Below are positions 10,290 through 22,604 of a DNA stretch of 64,000 nt, piece by piece. Under the pieces are notes generated by a model. The model was given only the letters and a program-made list of their open reading frames with translations, ran no database searches and had not been told where the DNA came from. Made by a program: the position numbers and the translations under genes. This DNA comes from Larix kaempferi (Eukaryota > Streptophyta > Pinopsida > Pinales > Pinaceae). Position 1 is the stretch's first letter. Every line of letters begins with the position of its first letter. Location of the stretch: NCBI GenBank assembly GCA_027924585.1, contig BSBM01002090.1, forward strand, positions 134,501 through 198,500, written 5' to 3'.

Positions 10290-11850
10290 AAATAGCTCAT
10301 CATTAACCATAGTTAATATGATCAACCATATTAAACCACGGGTGACCATGGTTAAAAGTGGAGTAAATCATGTTCGACCAAAGTCAAATATGGTTAACTA
10401 TTGTAAGCTATGGTCAACCATAATTAACCAAAAGTAAAATTGTTCAATCTTGGGATACCATAGTCAACCATAGAAAACATGAGTCAACCATGATAATTAT
10501 TGCAATATGAAATAACCATTCATGAATATCATAGTCCAACATAACCTTTGAGGAACATTGCATAATGATATAACTATAATGAAAATAATAATTCAACACA
10601 AGTCAACCAAGATGAATGTTACAATGTCACATAACCATTAATGAATGTTACAATTAAACATATCTCTTCATAAATGTTGCACTGTGACATAATGTTTAAT
10701 GGACACTACAATTTGATATAAGTCCATCAAGATGAATGCCAAAATGTGACAAAACAATTAAGGAAGGTCATAAAATTGACACGACCCTTTATGCACATCG
10801 AAACACAACATAACCATTTAGAAATGTAGAAATTACAAATAAGTCAATCAAAATGAATATCACCAAACATCATAACCATTTGAAAATGCAATGAAACATA
10901 ATCATCGAGGAATGTCACAAGGTGACAAAACGTTTAATAACGTTGAATCAATTTAAGTATTTTTTAAATAAAATCGAGAATATATGCAAAAATTGATAGA
11001 ATACACAAAAATGTAAGGTTCTTATAATGTATAAGTATTTTTGTGATAAGACAATCAAAATAAATGTCACAATGTAACACAACCATTGAAAAAAATCACA
11101 ATCCAACATATACATCTCTTCATGAACTTTGTAATGTAACATAAACCTTGAAGAATACTATAATTCAACATAAGCCCACAAAGATGAATATCAGACCGTT
11201 TCAGTAAGATTAAAGAGCATTAGGAATTTGATAGAACCCTTAATGAATGTCATAATGCAAAATAACCATTGGGGGATAAAAAATATGTCAACCAATATGA
11301 ATATTATAGTGCATCAAAACCATCTAGGAGCATCCTAATGAAGCATAACCCTTGACAAAAGTTCCAAGGTTACACATCCTTGATGAACATTGCAATGTGA
11401 CATAAACATTGATGATTTTAGAAATTAGACATAACTTATGTTAACTAGGGTTGTTTATGGTTGACTATGATTTACTATGGTTTAATTTTGTTTACCATCA
11501 TGGTCTTTGGTTAGCCATGGTTAACGATGGTTTAGTATAGTCGACTATGTTTGGCTATAGTTTACCATGCTTAAATTTGGTTGACTATGATTGTATTTAG
11601 TTGACCTTGGTTTACTACAATTAACTAAGGATGACCATGCTACTATGATTGACTATGGTTATGTTGTATTACGACATTCATCTTGGTTTATTGATGACAA
11701 ATTGGTACATTCCTCAATGTTTGTTGCATTTTAATATCCATATTGGGTTATTACATATTCAACTGTCCTTAAGGGTTATGCTGAATTGTGATGTTCCCCA
11801 ATGGCATTGTAAGATGTGATGTTAATATTCATTAATTACACCGATAGGCA
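10290..11850. repeat. Composite satellite: decamer and 29-mer blocks in both orientations
   Basis: About 10290-10500 is decamer satellite (AACCATAGTCAA type). About 10500-11430 follows the 29-mer pattern (CATAACCATTGA then GAATGTCACAATG). About 11430-11690 is decamer satellite on the opposite strand (ATGGTTGACTATGGTT), and 11690-11850 is reversed 29-mer. The strand switch at about 11430 makes the block partly self-complementary. Confidence 0.7.
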
Positions 11851-13530
11851 TATTTATTTCAAAATTAGGTGAGGGGTTCCACATTTTTCAATTTTTTTAT
11901 ACAAGTCTATTATGTACATATAGGATTGAAGAAAACTAGAATATTCTTCATCATGCCTCCTAAACAAGGGATGAGATCTAAAGAATTAACTTCTCGGCAT
12001 ATTTTAATTTGGGGTTATTTAAAAAAAGAAGGTTATTCTAAGTGATTAGCAATCCGTTCCAAGCAATTAGCGATACATGTATTGCAATGGATGAAGAGGG
12101 GTCCACGCTGTTTTAAAGGACAACACACTACTTGAATTTATGTTGTTTTTATTTGAGAAGTATCAAAACCTATATCCATGATTTCCATTTAAAACAATCT
12201 TTGTCTATATTGTATATATGTACACGATTCTCAAGCCCAAAGGCCTATTTTGGCTAGACTATTTCTTTTTCATCGAGGATTAGTTGAATACCTATTTTCC
12301 ATGATCAAGAAGCTGGATTTCAATAAGCTTAAATGGGTTGTTGCATGATAAGTTGGGTTGTAATTTTAAAAAAGCATCAATACTTTTGCAAATATAATGG
12401 TGGGAATGGTGAGAATGTGGTTGTGCTCGAATCACGATTCACAAGATGTTTAGTGCTAATATTTTCATTATTTGCTGGGGTAATATTTGAATTATAGTGA
12501 ACTAGGATAATGATCTCTTATGGGATAAAAATAATTTCATACGATATTCTTTTTAGGGAATGATAGAAATTTTGGTGTCCGTTAGGTTATGGTTTCTTTA
12601 TATTTATTCAAGGGTTTGTGTGTCTTTGCATTGATTTTAAAAATACAAGCATATCAACTCAACAATAATTTATTTTTCTATTTTTCCTAGTTTCAAGGAA
12701 AATATATGAAGGAAACTTTTGGATAACCCTTATGGAACTGTCTTAATAGTAGAAAAAGGGATATGAAATATTTTAATGAATAAGTTTGAAATTTTTTTAA
12801 TAAATCAAAACAAGAATTTCAAATTGTTTCCACAGACAAAATTATTACCACACAAAAATGTAAATTCAAATGACCATTAAGAAGAAAGGTTACACATTGA
12901 TGATCGCAAAGAAAGATATTCTACCTACCCCTCTTCAACGTCATATATCTCAAAATAGAAATAAAAGTGCCACCTAATCCAAACCAAAGAATGTCGAGTA
13001 CCCAACAAAGACTATGGAAAATATATTTTGACATTTTGTGTGTAAGAATGTTAGTGTCTTAGCTTAGCTTGTACTCAACCTCACAAGGGGAATGCTATCT
13101 TTAACTTTTCATTGAAATAAAATCTATCCATCTCAGAGATCAGGCATTCCTCAATTAGTAAATCAATAAAAAAGAAAGGATAAGGAATGCTTGTTCATGA
13201 GAATCGGGAAATGGATTGGTTCTCAAAACAAAGAAGGGGAACACGAGTGGTCACATTTGTACAAGCTAATATTAGTGAGAATATTTTCTTAGATTTTTTA
13301 CAAAATAATTTGCTTTATATACAAACTCTAAAACTTGGGGAGATGGATATATTCTCAATCAATCATAAGATAATTTGAGATATTATCGTTAATATCCTCT
13401 ATTCTAAATTGTAAAATGCGCCTCTTAATTTTATATGAAATAATGAGCTATGTAACAAACAAAACAAACCAATATAAATGAGGACAATCTTTCAACTTAT
13501 ATATGAGAAGGAAAAACCTTTGAAAATATT
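11851..13530. other. Unassigned AT-rich stretch
   Basis: No recognisable gene. A short frame beginning ATG at 11953 (MPPKQGMRSKELTS) closes after about 30 codons and matches nothing I know. Confidence 0.3.
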
Positions 13531-13556
13531 GGATATATATATATATATATATATAT
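13531..13556. repeat. (AT)n microsatellite
   Basis: Twelve or so AT dinucleotides directly beside the 3' end of the SINE; it may have grown from the SINE insertion site. Confidence 0.9.
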
Positions 13557-13562
13557 TGTATT

Positions 13563-13754
13563 AGGGGAATCGACACCTGGATTTGGGTTGGTACTCGTGT
13601 GACACAGGGTCCAGGGATCCAATCTCGCTACCAATATACCCCTAGATGCATCCACAAGGCCCGAACCATGGCACACGGATAATATTGGGGAGATTCGAAC
13701 ACATGACCTTCCATTTACAACTTCTCATCTTTACCACTTGAGCTACCCCCCACG
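13563..13754 (-). mobile_element. tRNA-derived SINE, Au-like
   Basis: On the minus strand the head carries a good polymerase III A box (TAGCTCAAGTGG, starting near 13745) and B box (GTTCGAATC, near 13695), spaced as in a tRNA. A roughly 120-base body follows, with GCCATGGTTCGGGCC and AGATTGGATCCC, and it stops at GATTCCCC. The ~190-base length and sequence style resemble plant Au SINEs. GGATATAT occurs on both flanks and may be the target duplication. It is not a tRNA gene: there is no acceptor-stem pairing and the body is too long. Confidence 0.8.
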
Positions 13755-13759
13755 GACCG

Positions 13760-14243
13760 AGATGGATATATTTTTAATAACCAAAAAATGATATTAATAT
13801 TTGGGAGACTAACATTATAGACGTTGATTTGAGACAGGACACTACTTTAAATTCTATAAAAAATAATAATTAATTGTATAGTACAAATATTAATTGTAGA
13901 TTATTAGTGATATATTTAAATCACGTATAAGTTATATTGATCACTAATTACTCTATATTCTGGAAATCTATATCATTAATGTTTAATAGTATTGACATTA
14001 ATGTTTAATATTAAAATTAATGTATAATCAATTGTTTCAATATAAAGTAATATTAATTAATAATGTTAATATTAATATTAATCTTAATATTAGAATGAAT
14101 ATTAAACATTAATATTTTAAAATATTAATTTAATATTAATACTAATATTAACATTATTAATCTTAATAATATCTTTAGTAATATTAACATAAAAAAATTG
14201 ATATTAACATTAATAACATTCTTATCAAAAACATTATTAATAA
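13760..14243. repeat. ATTAAT-rich low-complexity region, left part
   Basis: Dense runs of AATATTAATATTAACATT on both strands, able to fold in many registers. The L1 element landed in this block; it continues at 21252. Confidence 0.8.
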
Positions 14244-14255
14244 TAACATTATTAT

Positions 14256-14693
14256 GGATAGTAATAAAAAAAAAAAGAGAAGGAGCTCCAAGAACCTGCG
14301 GAAATTTTAGGACGAAATAGCTGTGAACAGGCGTTGGCGGTTTGAAGAACCAGGGTTTCTGAACATTGGAGGTTTCGGGCCTCGGTTCGCTGGTGAGATG
14401 ACTGGCCCAGCAACATTATGGTTGCGTCTTGGTGCTGCGTGGAGTATTTGTTGAGGTTTGCCGGTGGCGGGTATAGAACCCCTGTCGTGGATGCGTGATG
14501 GGAATTTCGGTGATGCATGGGATCCCTGTGGATTGAGTGGTGACGATAGCGGTTTGCTTGGAACTGTGGACTGGGGAACGGTCCCTTTCTGATTATGAGC
14601 CTTTTTTCTGGGGTTTCTGTCTTGTCTGTATTATTTATTGTTTGGTGTTAGGGTTTGGTGCACGGGTTGTGTTGAGGGACCGACGGGGGCGGC
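14256..14693 (+). promoter_or_regulatory. L1 5' untranslated region
   Basis: After an A-run the sequence is GC-richer than its surroundings and contains short upstream ORFs (for example from 14537). Internal promoters in the 5' region are usual for L1. No TATA box is evident. Confidence 0.5.
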
Positions 14694-16740
14694 ATGGCGG
14701 AGGAGGTGGATTACACCTCAGATGGGGCACGTGATCGAGGGTATTTTGATATAGGAGATGTCAATGCTGCGGAGGATGGGGCAGGGGCTCTGTCTGGACC
14801 CTTTATGATGGGAGGGGGGCCAGAGCTCTTTACTGGGCCCGTGGGCTCACTGGTCATTGACGGGAAAATGATTGAACTACCTACATAAGCCAGGGTTTAT
14901 TTGCTGGTAATCTCTCTGGGGATGGAGGGTTTAGAGGCTAAACTGGCATTCTTTCGGTCATCTACAGGAATGGATGCTGACAGGACTGACTTAGTTGGCC
15001 TATTGGGACGGACTCTACAACCCCATCAGGGGTTATACACAAATTTCCCCTTGAGTTCGGAAGCTTTGAGAGTGGAGGGTCTCGAACCTCTGTCAGGGAG
15101 TGGTAGACGGAGGTCGGAGCAGGGAGGAGTTTTGGCTCCTTTTTCGGTCGGCAATCTGGTAGGGTCGGTGGATATTCGTGGAAATGATGACTGGGGACAG
15201 GGTAGCGGTGGGCCGATACTTTCTGTTAGTGGACATGTAGTGGCTACCCCAGGCGATGGAGTCATTCTAACTGAAGTTGAATCTCTGCTAGTGCCACGAG
15301 CAGGGGTTTCTGAGAAGGCCGACTCACATCAAGTTACTGCTAAAAAGGTTAAGGAACGGAAGAGAAAGGATAAGCTTGTGCTGGGGGTGGATGTTACGAT
15401 GGCGGAGGCAGAGGATTTCTCTTATACTGTAGTGGTTGGACATCCTCGGGGAAAGAGATTTGGTCGCGATTTCCTCCAGCGATGGGCGGCAGAGCAGTGG
15501 AAAGATATAGTGTCTACAACCCCTGAAATCCGGGTATTGACGAAAGGTTGGTTCTCTTTCATTCTGGCGAACAAAGTGGAGGTTGATGTTGTATTACGAC
15601 GCCATTGGTCGATGTTGGGCGTCCCTATCATACTGAGAAGTTGGTCTCCCTTCTTCGACTCTAAGACAGAGAAAATTGATAAAGAACCATTGTGGGTGAA
15701 GCTTCTTGGGTTCCCCATGCATATGTGGAATGAAACTAGGTTTGCCGAGATTGGGAACTTCCTTAGCGAATATGTGTGTTTAGACTACTCCCATCATGAG
15801 ACCAGCATATACATGGTGGCAAAGATTTTGGTTAAAATCGACCTTCGACTGGGGCTATCGGCTGAGATCCATGTTCAATCAAAGGACGAGGAATTTGTTC
15901 AAATCTTGGATTATGTGGGTGTGCCGTTTAGGTGCCACCGCTGCCATGCTCATGGACATCTGGTTGCCAGCTGCCCTTTACCATTTCGGGCTAGTAAACC
16001 GATGGTCGCTGATGAAGCCATAGACTGCACTGATCCTATGTTGACAGTGAATCCACAAGCAGTGGGGGCTGATGGTACTAAGTATGCTTTTGACAGCGGG
16101 GGAATCCGTAATTCTCTGGAACCATCCGACAAGTGTGGGATGCTGGGATCCGTGACTATTATGGCACCATTGGTGAACACGGGCATGGAGATTCTTGGGG
16201 GTGCGGAGCCGGTTGCTGTGGGGGCTTCAATGTGTATCGTGACACCATTAACTCTGGCCACCTCCAGAAAGCTTCAGGAGCAATCCATTATACGACGGGG
16301 TTCATCTGCGAATCCCCCGGGTATGTCTCACCTCTTTTCTTCTACTGTTTCATTAATTGTTGTCTCTAATGATTTGGGGGGGGGGTTGTCTTGGGTCTCC
16401 TCCTCCGGACTGTACAGTTTTACAATGCCCTGTAGCTCCTTGTCAGTTGCCTGCTACGGATAGTGTATTCACACCGCCCATTGTATCCACCAAATACTCT
16501 ACCATTTCTAAGGGTCGTTGTATCCGATATGCTCTTAGAAATAGGGAGATCTCTGTTGATGGATCGGGGGGAAAGGGACTTCCTGAATTGGCTTTTAGTG
16601 TTGGGGGGAAAGGTCGGGGTCGAAAATCTTTGTTGTCCATAGCACAAGATCGGGCTAAAGTTGATTTAGTGATGGGTACACAATCTTCCATTGAGTGGGC
16701 GCTTAGAGCAGCGAAAGCCCTGGAAGGGGGTTTCATATGA
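14694..16740 (+). pseudogene. L1 ORF1 (DUF4283 and CCHC zinc knuckle), broken
   Basis: The frame opens at ATG 14694 (MAEEVDYTSDG) and meets TAA at 14886-14888, then continues in the same frame to a frameshift at a run of ten Gs (16376-16385). It resumes in the +1 frame and ends TGA 16738-16740. The middle (15400-15900) matches plant DUF4283: GRDFLQRWAAEQW, GWFSFILAN, PLWVKLLGFPMHMWN. It is followed by a CCHC knuckle CHRCHAHGHLVASC at about 15931-15972. A basic tail with GRGRKSLL precedes the end. ORF1 proteins bind the element RNA. The stop plus the G-tract frameshift make this copy non-functional unless slippage restores the frame. Confidence 0.85.
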
Positions 16741-19700
16741 AACTATTGTCCTTCAACTCTCATGGGTTGGCGAGCCCCATTAAAAAATCGTCGCTTCGGA
16801 GGTTGGTGGAAATAAATCAACCAGATGTTTTACTGTTGCAAGAAACTTTGGGTGGAAGTGAGGATATTGTTCGGTCTTTGGAAACTTTGCTACCTGGTTG
16901 GAATTTTGTTGGAGTGGATGCTCATGGACGCTCTGGAGGGCTGGCCTCGGGGTGGAAGGTGAAGAGTTGTAGATATTCTTGTTCTTGGGGCATCTCTTCT
17001 GGTTTAGGATTGGAAGTTTGGGATGCTGAGATTGGTAGGATGATCACGGTTCTCAATATCTACGGGCCCTATTTAAATAGGGTTGGATTCTGGGACTCTT
17101 TGTTTAGTATGGATCTGTTTGAAGGAAGGGATGTGATTTTGGGTGGGGATTTCAACCTTTCACTGGGGTCTTTTGAAGTTTGGGGGCCTTGGGCTGCTCT
17201 GGATCCATTAGCAAATTATTTCATTCAAGCCTTTTCCAGGAAGGATCTTCTAGACATTCTACCAACGAAGTTAACTCCAACTTGGAGGAATAAGAGAACA
17301 GGGCACCAAAGGGTGGCAAAAAGATTGGATAGGTTTCTGGTGGCTGATGTGTTGGCACTGGGGGTTGATGTTGTCAGGAAATGGGTAGGATCAGGTGGGG
17401 TATCTGACCACTGTCCCATCCTCCTGGATTTAAGTGGTAGACGGAATAAACCCCCTAGTCCCTTCAAATTCAATCCTAGCTGGCTGAAGGAGGAGGATTT
17501 TCTTAAATTGGTACAGGATCAGTGGGTTCATCGACCTCCACATTCTCTGGAGCATGCAGGTACACACTTTCATCTCAATCTCAAGCACATTAAAGAGGTC
17601 ACTATACTCTGGGCTTTGGGAAAAAGGGAGAAATATGATCAGAACCTGCGGGCTGCTGAGATGAATATTGATAGACTTCTACATTATCAGGGATTGGGTT
17701 ATCTCGATGAACAACAAAAAGGAGAGCTGATGGAGTGGGAACGATGCAGGAATGTGATCCTGTGCAAGAGAGAAGAGATGTGGAGGATGAAAAGTAGGGC
17801 GATTTGGCTTCAATGGGGTGATTAGAATACAAATTTTTTTCAAGCATATGCAAAGGGGAGAAAATTCACTAACTCTATATGGGAACTATCTTCAGCAGAA
17901 GGGGAACTGGTCTCCAATTTTGATGGCTTGGCAGAGATCGGTGTTCGACACTTCGGAGACTTATTCACTGCTCAACCTGGGGCCTCTATTGCTGAGGTTA
18001 TTCGGGTGGCTCAGCTTTTCCCTCGTTTTGTGGGGGAGGAAGATAATAGAATGTTGATGGAGGAGGTGTTGCCTAATGAGCTCTCACAGGTAATGCATTC
18101 CTTTCAGAAAGATAAAAGCCCGGGGCCTGATGGCTGGCCTATAGAATTCTTCTTAGGATTCTATGACTTCTTCGGGGAGGAATTATTGAATGTGGTGGAA
18201 GAATCGCGAAAGGCTGGGTTTGTACATGGCCCCTTCAACTCGACCTTTATAGCTCTCATTCCTAAGACGGACAAGCCTGACTGCTTTGATGAATTCAGAC
18301 CCATCTCTCTCTGCAATTGCATCTATAAGATCATCTCTAAGGTTATGGCTAGGAGACTCAAGAATATTTTGTCTCAGCATATTTCTTGTGAGCAATTTGG
18401 ATTTTTGGAAGGACGCCAAATTCATGAGGCCATTGGAGTTGCATAGGAAGGATTACACTCTCTGAAGGTGCTGAAACAGAAGGGTGCGGTGATTAAGATT
18501 GATCTCTCAAAAGCATTTGATAGGGTTAGTTGGTTCTATATCCGGATGCTTCTTACACACCTGGGCTTCTGCTATGAATTTATAAGATGGATTATGGCTT
18601 GTATCACCACGGTGAGCTTTGCTGTACTGATCAATGGTTCTGCTAGTCCATTCTTCCAAGCTGGAAGGGGTCTACGACAAGGATGCCCCCTTTCTCCGCT
18701 GCTATTTCTCCTTGTTGCTGAAGGCCTTAGTCGATTTATTCTAAAAGCTAAAGCTAATGGTTCCTTTCGAGGCATATCCATTTATCAGGTATTGTTTATT
18801 ACACATCTTCTTTTTGTTGATGACATTCTGATATTTTGTGATGGCACAAGACAGGATATTGATAAGGTGGTTGAGGGTCTCAATTTAGTGCAAGTTGCAG
18901 CGGGTATGATAGTGAATATTGACAAATCTACAATCACATGCTCGCATTTAACCGAGCAGGAGATTCACAGATTGGCTATCAGACTACCCTACAAGATATT
19001 GGATCTTGACGATGGTTTAAAGTACCTTGGCTTTCACTTGAAACCAAATGCATATTTGAAGGTAGATTGGCACTGGTTATTAGCAAAATTAGAATTGCGC
19101 CTTCATGGATGGAATCATAAATGGCTCTCTCGGGTAGGGAGGTTGGTTTTAGTTAAATCAGTTTTGGAAGCTATTCCAGTGTATTGGATGTCTCTCGCTT
19201 GGATTCCCAAAGGAGTCTTGGAGTAGATTCGTAGGTTGTGTTTTGCATTTCTTTGTAAGGGTAAGGGTGATAATCGAGATTTGGTGTGGGTCAGATGGGA
19301 AAAGATTGCGGTCCCAAAAGCACTGGGAGGATGGGGGTTAATGAATATTTTTCTATTTGCTAAAGCCTTGGGGGCCAAGGTGTCGTGGCGTCTTATCCAT
19401 ACACATAGTCTCTGGACTAGAGTGGTATATCATAAATACATTGCTCCTATAACGCTACTCGAATGGATAAGGATGGACAATAAGTCGAGGGCAAATTGCT
19501 CAGTGGTATGGAAAGTGGTGGTGCAGCATTTTCACTTGGTAGGCTCTGGATTAGTGTGGAGAATTGGAAATGGGTGACTTATACGTATTGGACTGGACCC
19601 TTGGGTTGGTTGTAGGGGTGGTCATGTCCTTCCTGTGGACTTGAGGATTTTTTTGGGAAGTAGAGGTTGTCATTTTCTGGTTGATATTGAGGATCCGGGA

Positions 19701-20909
19701 TCATCCACCCTTTGGCATGAGGGGTGGACCTCTGCACAGCGTCTTGAGATTCCTGACGAAATGCTAGGAGCTTGGGAGGATTTTATCCGGATCTTAAAAC
19801 ATTCGAATATTCGACTGACCAATAGGATCGATGAAATTATCTGGGATTACCATCCCTCTGGAATTTACACCCCAAAAAATGGATATATCTAGTTGAATGT
19901 GGAAGTACATAACAGGGAAGTGGTGTGGTGGTGGAAATATCTATGGAAGTTAAAGTGTCCGAGTAAAGAAAAATTACTCTTCTGGGCTATTCTGGAGAAT
20001 AAGGCTCCCACCTGGGACATTCTGAAAAAATGTTTCATCTAGGGCTCGGGGTACTGTCCTCTTTGTAGGAATGCCGAAGAGACCATATCTCATCTTTTCG
20101 TTCATTGTCGGTTTTCTCAGGCTGTTTGGGCTGATATTGGCAGATTTTTGGATTTCAATGTGAGGTGGTGGGGAGAGAGTGTACATGACGTGTTCCAATT
20201 GTGGTGGTCATATAAAAAGACCTCTTCCATCCGGGCTGCCCCATGTATCTTCGCCTGGGGCATCAGGATTACCAGAAATAAGATCATTTTTCAAGATTGT
20301 AGGGTTCCGCTGGAGATTGTAGTGGCACAAGCAGTGGCTGTTATTCAACACTTCATGGCACCCATCAAAGTGATTAGAACTCGACCTGTGCGCATGGAAT
20401 TGATAGATAAATCCATGCCGTGGGATTATTTTGATGGTGCTTCACTTGAACATCAATTGGTGTGTGGAGGGGTGGGTGTTCTATACAAATCTGAGTCCCA
20501 TTACTTTCATATTGTGGCTGGATTGGGGAGGGGATCAAATAACTATGCTGAACTTATGTCTCTTACGCTGCTGATGTTATTTTCACTTGAACAAGGCTTT
20601 CTATCTCTTCAGATATTTGGCAACTCCATGATAGTTATCGATTGGGCAAAGGAGCTAAGACAATGTCATGTAATGGTACTCTTACCTATACTGGAGGAGG
20701 TAATACGGTTAAAGCAGACATTTAATCATATTACATTTACACATGTCTACAGGGAGAGAAATGGGATGTCCGATCAGCTTTCCAAGGAAGCGACGCAGCA
20801 ACACATAACATATGGCACTTGGAGGATTACTTTACACTCAACTGGAGGCACCTACAGTTATTACCACAGACCTTTCCATGATGATTTCGAGGCACGGGCT
20901 GAGCAATAG
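16737..20909 (+). pseudogene. L1 ORF2: endonuclease, reverse transcriptase, zf-RVT, RNase H
   Basis: ATG 16737 overlaps the ORF1 stop (ATGA). The whole 1391-codon frame is free of indels but has six stops: TAG 17823, TAG 18444, TAG 19224, TGA 19575, TAG 19890 and TAG 20040. Domains: apurinic-type endonuclease (FNSHG, LLQETLGG, GGDFNLSLG, SDHCPILL; 16740-17440); RT (KSPGPDGWPIEFF, FRPISLCNCIYKI, IDLSKAFDRVSW, GLRQGCPLSPLLF, catalytic FVDD at about 18810; 18090-19100); zf-RVT (YCPLCRNAEETISHLFVHC; 20050-20110); RNase H (FDGAS, AELMSL, MSDQLSKEAT; 20430-20800). The RNase H acidic residue expected in GDS reads GNS. This order is typical of plant L1 with RNase H. Confidence 0.92.
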
Positions 20910-21250
20910 CTCATATTTTGACGACCTGTGATGGACACTTCCTTTCATATCTGTTACCATTTTTGATTATATATGCGGGTTGTATGGACAACAGTTATTT
21001 CGTTGACCAGAGATGGTCATCGTCTTCATTTATGAAACAATATATGTTATATGTAGCTGGATATATGCGGGTTGTATGGACAGTCGAATTCTTTGTTTTG
21101 TTTTTTATATGGCACTTTAGACATGATATTAAAATGGGAATGTAAATATGTGACAATGTAGGGATCTCATTGATTCTATTACATGTGCAGAATGTAATTT
21201 TGTTCATCTTTTTGAAATAAAATTACGACTTTTTCCAAGGAAAAAAAAAA
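20910..21250 (+). other. L1 3' untranslated region and A-tail
   Basis: About 330 T-rich bases follow the ORF2 stop. AATAAA at about 21217-21222 precedes a GGAAAAAAAAAA tail at 21239-21250. Confidence 0.75.
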
Positions 21251-21251
21251 T

Positions 21252-21589
21252 TAACATTATTATTAACATTAATATTAATATTAGGAAACATTTATATTAA
21301 CCTCAAACATAACATAACCTTGTAAAATTATTATTTTTTCGTTTCCACTATTTAACATAATATTGAAACTTAATTTTTACATTATTACTATTTAAACAAC
21401 ATTAATTATATTAATCTTAACATTAATGTTATAAAACAATAATATTAATATTAATATTAATGTTATAAAACAATAATATTAATATTAACATTCACTAATA
21501 TTAACATTAATAATATGCCATAATGTAACTTAACAATTGGGGAATGTTTCAGTCCATCATCACAATAAAAAAACATTACATTGTGCAAT
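21252..21589. repeat. ATTAAT-rich low-complexity region, right part
   Basis: The same AATATTAATATTAACATT composition as 13760-14243, split by the L1 insertion. A 45-base unit ending TTATAAAACAATAATATT is duplicated at about 21430-21485. Confidence 0.75.
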
Positions 21590-22498
21590 AATTCTCGATG
21601 GACATGTTAATGCCACACACCCAAAATTGAACATGGTCAATATTATTAAGGCATAGTCAACCATAGTCAACCATAGCTTAACTAAGTTAATCATAGTCAA
21701 CTATAGTAACACATAACTATGGTCAACCATAAAAAAACATAATCAAACATGATCATCCATAGGTAACTATGGTTAACTGTGTTAAACCATGGTCAATAAC
21801 ATCAACCATAGTCAAACATAGCCAATAAAAAATATTTTCAATCAAAGTTGACCACAATTGAACATGATTATTATTAGTCAAACATAGTCAACCATAATAA
21901 CACATAATCAACCATTGTCAACCAAAATCAACCATGGACACATATAATTAAACATGATTCACCATAATCAACCATGCTTAAACCTACTCAACCAAAGACA
22001 ACCATAGAGCACCATGGTCAAACATGTCCAACCATATTAAAAAGTGGATATAATCATATTAAAAATGGAAAACCATGGTCAAACATGGCCAAACAATGCT
22101 CAACCATAGTCAAACATGGTTAACCATATTCAAACATGGTCAACCAAGTTTAACTAATGTTCACCATGCCAAACGCGATCAACCATGGTCAAACATATTG
22201 AATCATAATCAAACATTATCCAACATTCTCAACTATAATCAATCATAGTGAAATAAATGTCAACAATAGTTAACCATTATTAACCATGTTCAACCATAGT
22301 TAACCATGATTAACTATAATTAACCATGCTCAACAACATTAACCATAGTTAAACGTAGCCAACAAAAGTCAAACATATTTAAGAAAAGTTGACCAAAATT
22401 GAACATGGTCAATATTATTCAAACATAGTCAATCGTGGTTGACCTAAGTTAACTATAATATACCATAGTAACACATGATCAACTATGGTCAACCATAA
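21590..22498 (+). repeat. Decamer satellite array, block 1
   Basis: Degenerate 10-bp units of the form CATRGTCAAM (CATGGTCAAA, CATAGTCAAC) run almost without a break. A short 29-mer remnant (AACTTAACAATTGGGGAATG) sits at the left edge. Apparent ORFs here are by-products of the repeat. Confidence 0.85.
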
Positions 22499-22604
22499 AC
22501 ATGTTATACAACTTGACGAAAACTTTATACTCAAAACGAGAACTATAGCCATAAAAACTCATATTTTTGCATAAAAAACACCAAAAAACAACCCCACACA
22601 AAAG

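Larger units (their letters stand above)
14244..21263 (+). mobile_element. L1-type non-LTR retrotransposon, nearly full length
   Basis: The element body runs from 14256 to the A-run ending at 21250-21251 (about 7.0 kb). It has a 5' untranslated region, ORF1, ORF2 and a 3' tail in the order expected for plant L1. TAACATTATTAT occurs at 14244-14255 and 21252-21263 and is a plausible 12-bp target duplication, though the AT-rich surroundings weaken this. A possible 5' extension of poly-A near 14265 is internal. The copy seems full length but both ORFs carry stops. Confidence 0.9.

Noticed and set aside
11953-12045. Short ORF beginning MPPKQGMRSKELTS
   Set aside because: It closes after about 30 codons, and no homology or continuing frame was recognised.
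13680-13754. A tRNA gene on the minus strand
   Set aside because: A and B boxes are present but there is no acceptor-stem pairing, and a SINE body follows.
14537-14734. 65-codon ORF in the L1 5' region as a gene
   Set aside because: It overlaps the ORF1 start in another frame and has no recognisable domain; at most an upstream ORF.
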